From: Pseudomonas serboccidentalis
GTDB taxonomy: Bacteria; Pseudomonadota; Gammaproteobacteria; Pseudomonadales; Pseudomonadaceae
Assembly (NCBI RefSeq): GCF_028830055.1
Contig: NZ_CP101655.1
Coordinates: forward strand, 2,498,051 to 2,562,050
Direction: 5' to 3'
Length of the DNA: 64,000 bases
In this document: positions 61,764 through 64,000 of the stretch, one piece after another
Layout of the letters: each line of letters opens with the position of its first letter
Position numbering within the stretch: position 1 is the first letter of the stretch
Made by a program: the position numbers and the translations under genes
The notes under the pieces: generated by a model
The model's input: the letters and a program-made list of their open reading frames with translations, nothing else
What the model was told of the DNA's origin: nothing
Databases searched by the model: none

Positions 61764-62804
61764 TCAGGCGGTTTTGCGGTGACTGCGGCGAAACTCGCCG
61801 GGCGTCTGGCCGCTCCAGCGTTTGAAGGCGCGTTGAAACGCCTCGGCTGAGGCAAAGCCCAGCAGGTAGGCAATCTCGCCGAACGCCAGTTCGGTGTCGC
61901 GGATATACGTCATTGCCAGATCGCGGCGGGTGTCATTGAGGATCGCGCGAAACTGCGTGCCTTCTTCGGCCAGTTTGCGGCGCAAGGTCCAGGTTGGCAG
62001 CTTCAGGCGTGCCGCCACTTCTTCCAGGTCGGGTTCCCGGCCACCATTGAGCAACGGCCCCAACAGCTGAGTGATGCGTTCACGCAGGCTGCGGGTGCGG
62101 GTCAATTGCTCCAGTTCCCGCTCACACAATGCAAGCAAATGCTTCCAGGTGCTGGGGCAGTGTTCCGGGTTGCGCAGGGCGAGGCTGTTCAGGTTCAGGC
62201 GCAATTGATTGCGTTCGGCGCCGAACTGGATCGGGCAGTCGCCCAACACACTGTAGGCATCGCGATAGTCCGGCTCGGCGAATTCGATGTCGATGCGCTC
62301 GGCGCGCAGTGGCTCGCGGCTGACGCTGGACAGCTGATGCAGCCAGCCGGCGATGATCGAATCCACCACAAAGCGGTTATAGGCGTTGTACGGGCTGATC
62401 GAGTAGAAGCGCAGCCAGGCGCCATGGGCGTCTTCGTGAAAGCTCGACTGTCCGCGATAGTTGGAGCCGTACAGCGGCTCGAAGCGGATCAGGCAACGGG
62501 CGGCTTCGCGCACGGTCGGCGCCTGTGCGGCGGTGACCCCGGCCAGTCCGGCCTGGCTCAAGCGGCTGAGCTGGCCCATGCGCAGGCCCAGCGCCGGATC
62601 GCCGGTCAACTGGATCGCGCTGTGCCCCAGACGCATGTAGCGCGGGATCGACAGCCGCGCACCAGCCTCGGCCAGTCGCGCCGCGTCCAGGCCATATTGT
62701 TCGAGCAACGGTTGCGGGTCGGCGCCATGGCTGCGCACCGCATCGGCCAGGCTGTGAACGAAGCCTACCGACAGATCCCCAAGGCGCATCGGCAGCGGCT
62801 TCAT
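61764..62804 (-). CDS. AraC family transcriptional regulator
   Basis: This 346-residue regulator has an N-terminal ligand domain of the AraC_binding type (SLADAVRSHGADPQPLLEQYGLDAARLAEAGARLSIPRY) and two C-terminal helix-turn-helix units (LEEVAARLKLPTWTLRRKLAEEGTQFRAI; LAFGEIAYLLGFASAEAFQRAFKRWSGQTPGEFRR). It is similar to the OruR/ArgR-type Pseudomonas regulators. The gene begins three bases after the nitrilase-like gene, in the same transcript. Confidence 0.92.
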   Translation of the reverse strand: MKPLPMRLGDLSVGFVHSLADAVRSHGADPQPLLEQYGLDAARLAEAGARLSIPRYMRLGHSAIQLTGDPALGLRMGQLSRLSQAGLAGVTAAQAPTVREAARCLIRFEPLYGSNYRGQSSFHEDAHGAWLRFYSISPYNAYNRFVVDSIIAGWLHQLSSVSREPLRAERIDIEFAEPDYRDAYSVLGDCPIQFGAERNQLRLNLNSLALRNPEHCPSTWKHLLALCERELEQLTRTRSLRERITQLLGPLLNGGREPDLEEVAARLKLPTWTLRRKLAEEGTQFRAILNDTRRDLAMTYIRDTELAFGEIAYLLGFASAEAFQRAFKRWSGQTPGEFRRSHRKTA

Positions 62805-62807
62805 GGT

Positions 62808-63938
62808 TTACAACCAGATGTTCAGCAGACGCGCGCCACGGGCTTCGCCATCGGCGAATTGCTGGCCGTTGCTGCTGAGGAAGCTTTGCCCCGCACTGGG
62901 CTTGTCCCAGAACTGCCCGCGCAGGAATACGCTGATGCCGGCGATCGCCCGGCTGCTCGGTGGCTGCGCGGTCAGGGTCAGGCGATGCCAGGCCTGGCCT
63001 TCACTGATTTCCCCGGGCTTGAGGCTGACCGACCCCGGCGTACTCGAACCCTTGTAGCCGCCCCACGGCTGATTCCACGCACCGTGGCCGACCACAAACG
63101 CTGGCACCGCCACCAGTTGCGCGCCGAGTTCGTCGAGTTGGCGATAGTTGTCCGGGTACCAGCTGTCACTGCCGATCAGGACACCGAGACGCCCGGCCGG
63201 GGTGTCGACCACGGTGATTGCGTGCTCGTCTTCGCTTTCGATCACGTCGCGTTGTTCGAAGATCGGGTGCATCTGCCGCTGTGGCTGGCCCAGCGGCACG
63301 CCATCACGGCCAAACACCACGCTGCTGTTGAACAGCGCGCCGCTGCCCGGTTTGAGCTGGCCGTCGCGGATACTCGGTTCGGGCAGCACGATGGAACCGG
63401 CCACCAGCGTCACACGGAATTCCTTGGCAAGCCCCCCGAACAACGCCTGGTAATCCTTGGCCATGGACTTGGACTTCATGCGCAGATGCGCGTCGTCGAG
63501 GCGATTTTCGCCCTTGGCACTTAGCCAGGCGCGGGCGAACAGCAGCGGGTTGCTCGCCGCCAGCCAGTTCATTGCTTCGGCGAGGGTCGGGGCCTGATAC
63601 AGCTCGTCTTTCTCGCCGCTGATCATCAGCCAGGTGCCGACATGCTCGGGCAGGACCACCACGGTTTTTTCGTTCAGCAGCCCCTGATCCTGCGCCTGCT
63701 GCAGATAGGCCGCGAGTTTGCGGTGCAGGCGCTCGGGGCTCTGGTAGTCGGTGGGGAACAGTTCCGGTTGAATCCCCAGCAAATTGCCACGGTCGGCCGG
63801 CGTGCCCTGATCGACCGCCAGTTTGATCCGCAGGTCCGACAGGTAATGCCCCGCCGGCCGGTCCGCCGCCCACATGGCGTAGGTGGTCAGGGCGGCAACG
63901 ATGGCCATGGAGAAAAACAGGTACAGAAGTTTGCGCAT
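62808..63938 (-). CDS. Membrane-anchored nitrilase-superfamily protein lacking catalytic residues
   Basis: This 376-residue protein has an N-terminal membrane anchor (MRKLLYLFFSMAIVAALTTYAMW) and a carbon-nitrogen hydrolase-like domain. The family's Glu is present (VVVLPEHVG). The Lys position, usually KxH, reads RQMHPIFE (Q or R), and the nucleophilic Cys segment, usually ICYDSW, reads VLIGSDSWYPD. So two of the three catalytic residues are missing. It is therefore probably not a standard amidase. It is co-transcribed with the downstream AraC gene. Confidence 0.78.
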   Translation of the reverse strand: MRKLLYLFFSMAIVAALTTYAMWAADRPAGHYLSDLRIKLAVDQGTPADRGNLLGIQPELFPTDYQSPERLHRKLAAYLQQAQDQGLLNEKTVVVLPEHVGTWLMISGEKDELYQAPTLAEAMNWLAASNPLLFARAWLSAKGENRLDDAHLRMKSKSMAKDYQALFGGLAKEFRVTLVAGSIVLPEPSIRDGQLKPGSGALFNSSVVFGRDGVPLGQPQRQMHPIFEQRDVIESEDEHAITVVDTPAGRLGVLIGSDSWYPDNYRQLDELGAQLVAVPAFVVGHGAWNQPWGGYKGSSTPGSVSLKPGEISEGQAWHRLTLTAQPPSSRAIAGISVFLRGQFWDKPSAGQSFLSSNGQQFADGEARGARLLNIWL

Positions 63939-64000
63939 GAAAACCAACAACAACCGGGTACAGAGTGTGGCGACTAGGGTAGGGCGCATGCCAGCGCTTG

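Noticed and set aside
1..64000. Prophage, transposase, integrase or toxin-antitoxin modules
   Set aside because: No gene with such motifs was recognised; the only repeated elements are short palindromic repeats.

Overview
The window looks like a stretch of chromosome from a fluorescent Pseudomonas (P. fluorescens group). The reasons are the high-GC coding style, the conserved block folD - tRNA-Arg/His/Leu/His - tig - clpP - clpX - lon - hupB - ppiD, a complete polB, and two abundant families of short palindromic intergenic repeats: one with a GTAGGAGCTGCCG core and one with a GAGCCTGCTCGCGA-like core. No prophage, insertion sequence, integrase, CRISPR array or rRNA operon was seen. Most of the window is ordinary core or near-core genome, so clearly novel systems are few and are flagged as modest.

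Layout. 0-13 kb: the start of an FAD monooxygenase gene, a DUF1615 lipoprotein, a small secreted protein made of 13-residue repeats, then on the minus strand a run tonB-exbB-exbD - TonB-dependent receptor - family 5 solute-binding protein - yejB-yejE-yejF. Read together this run could carry a ligand, most likely a peptide, from the outer membrane to the cytoplasm. 13-14 kb: a gene-poor, hairpin-rich stretch with an orphan terminator and a possible 35-residue ORF. 14-26.5 kb: GST, CBS-domain protein, DNA polymerase II, DUF1810 protein, aldo/keto reductase, periplasmic aldose epimerase, a lipoprotein, a TauE/SafE permease, an acetyltransferase, a DUF4174-like protein and a divergent ampC/ampR-like pair. 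26.5-30.5 kb: a D-glucarate module (gudD, gudP, FCD regulator) with FadR-type operator sites. 30.5-46.2 kb: transporters (EamA, AI-2E family, SstT, MFS, TerC), LysR regulators, the tRNA hydroxylation protein TrhP, a shikimate dehydrogenase homologue, and many small proteins.

46.3-58 kb is the conserved housekeeping block: PbpG, FolD, four tRNAs, trigger factor, ClpP, ClpX, Lon, HU-beta, a degenerate tRNA-like gene, and PpiD. It is mostly protein folding and proteolysis. A sigma-32-like promoter precedes lon. 58-64 kb: a divergent MFS/LysR pair with a palindromic operator between them, a DUF2242 lipoprotein, a 28-residue ORF, and an AraC regulator next to a membrane-anchored nitrilase-like protein that lacks two of the three catalytic residues.

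All functions are assigned by reading protein sequence and motifs by eye. No database search was run.
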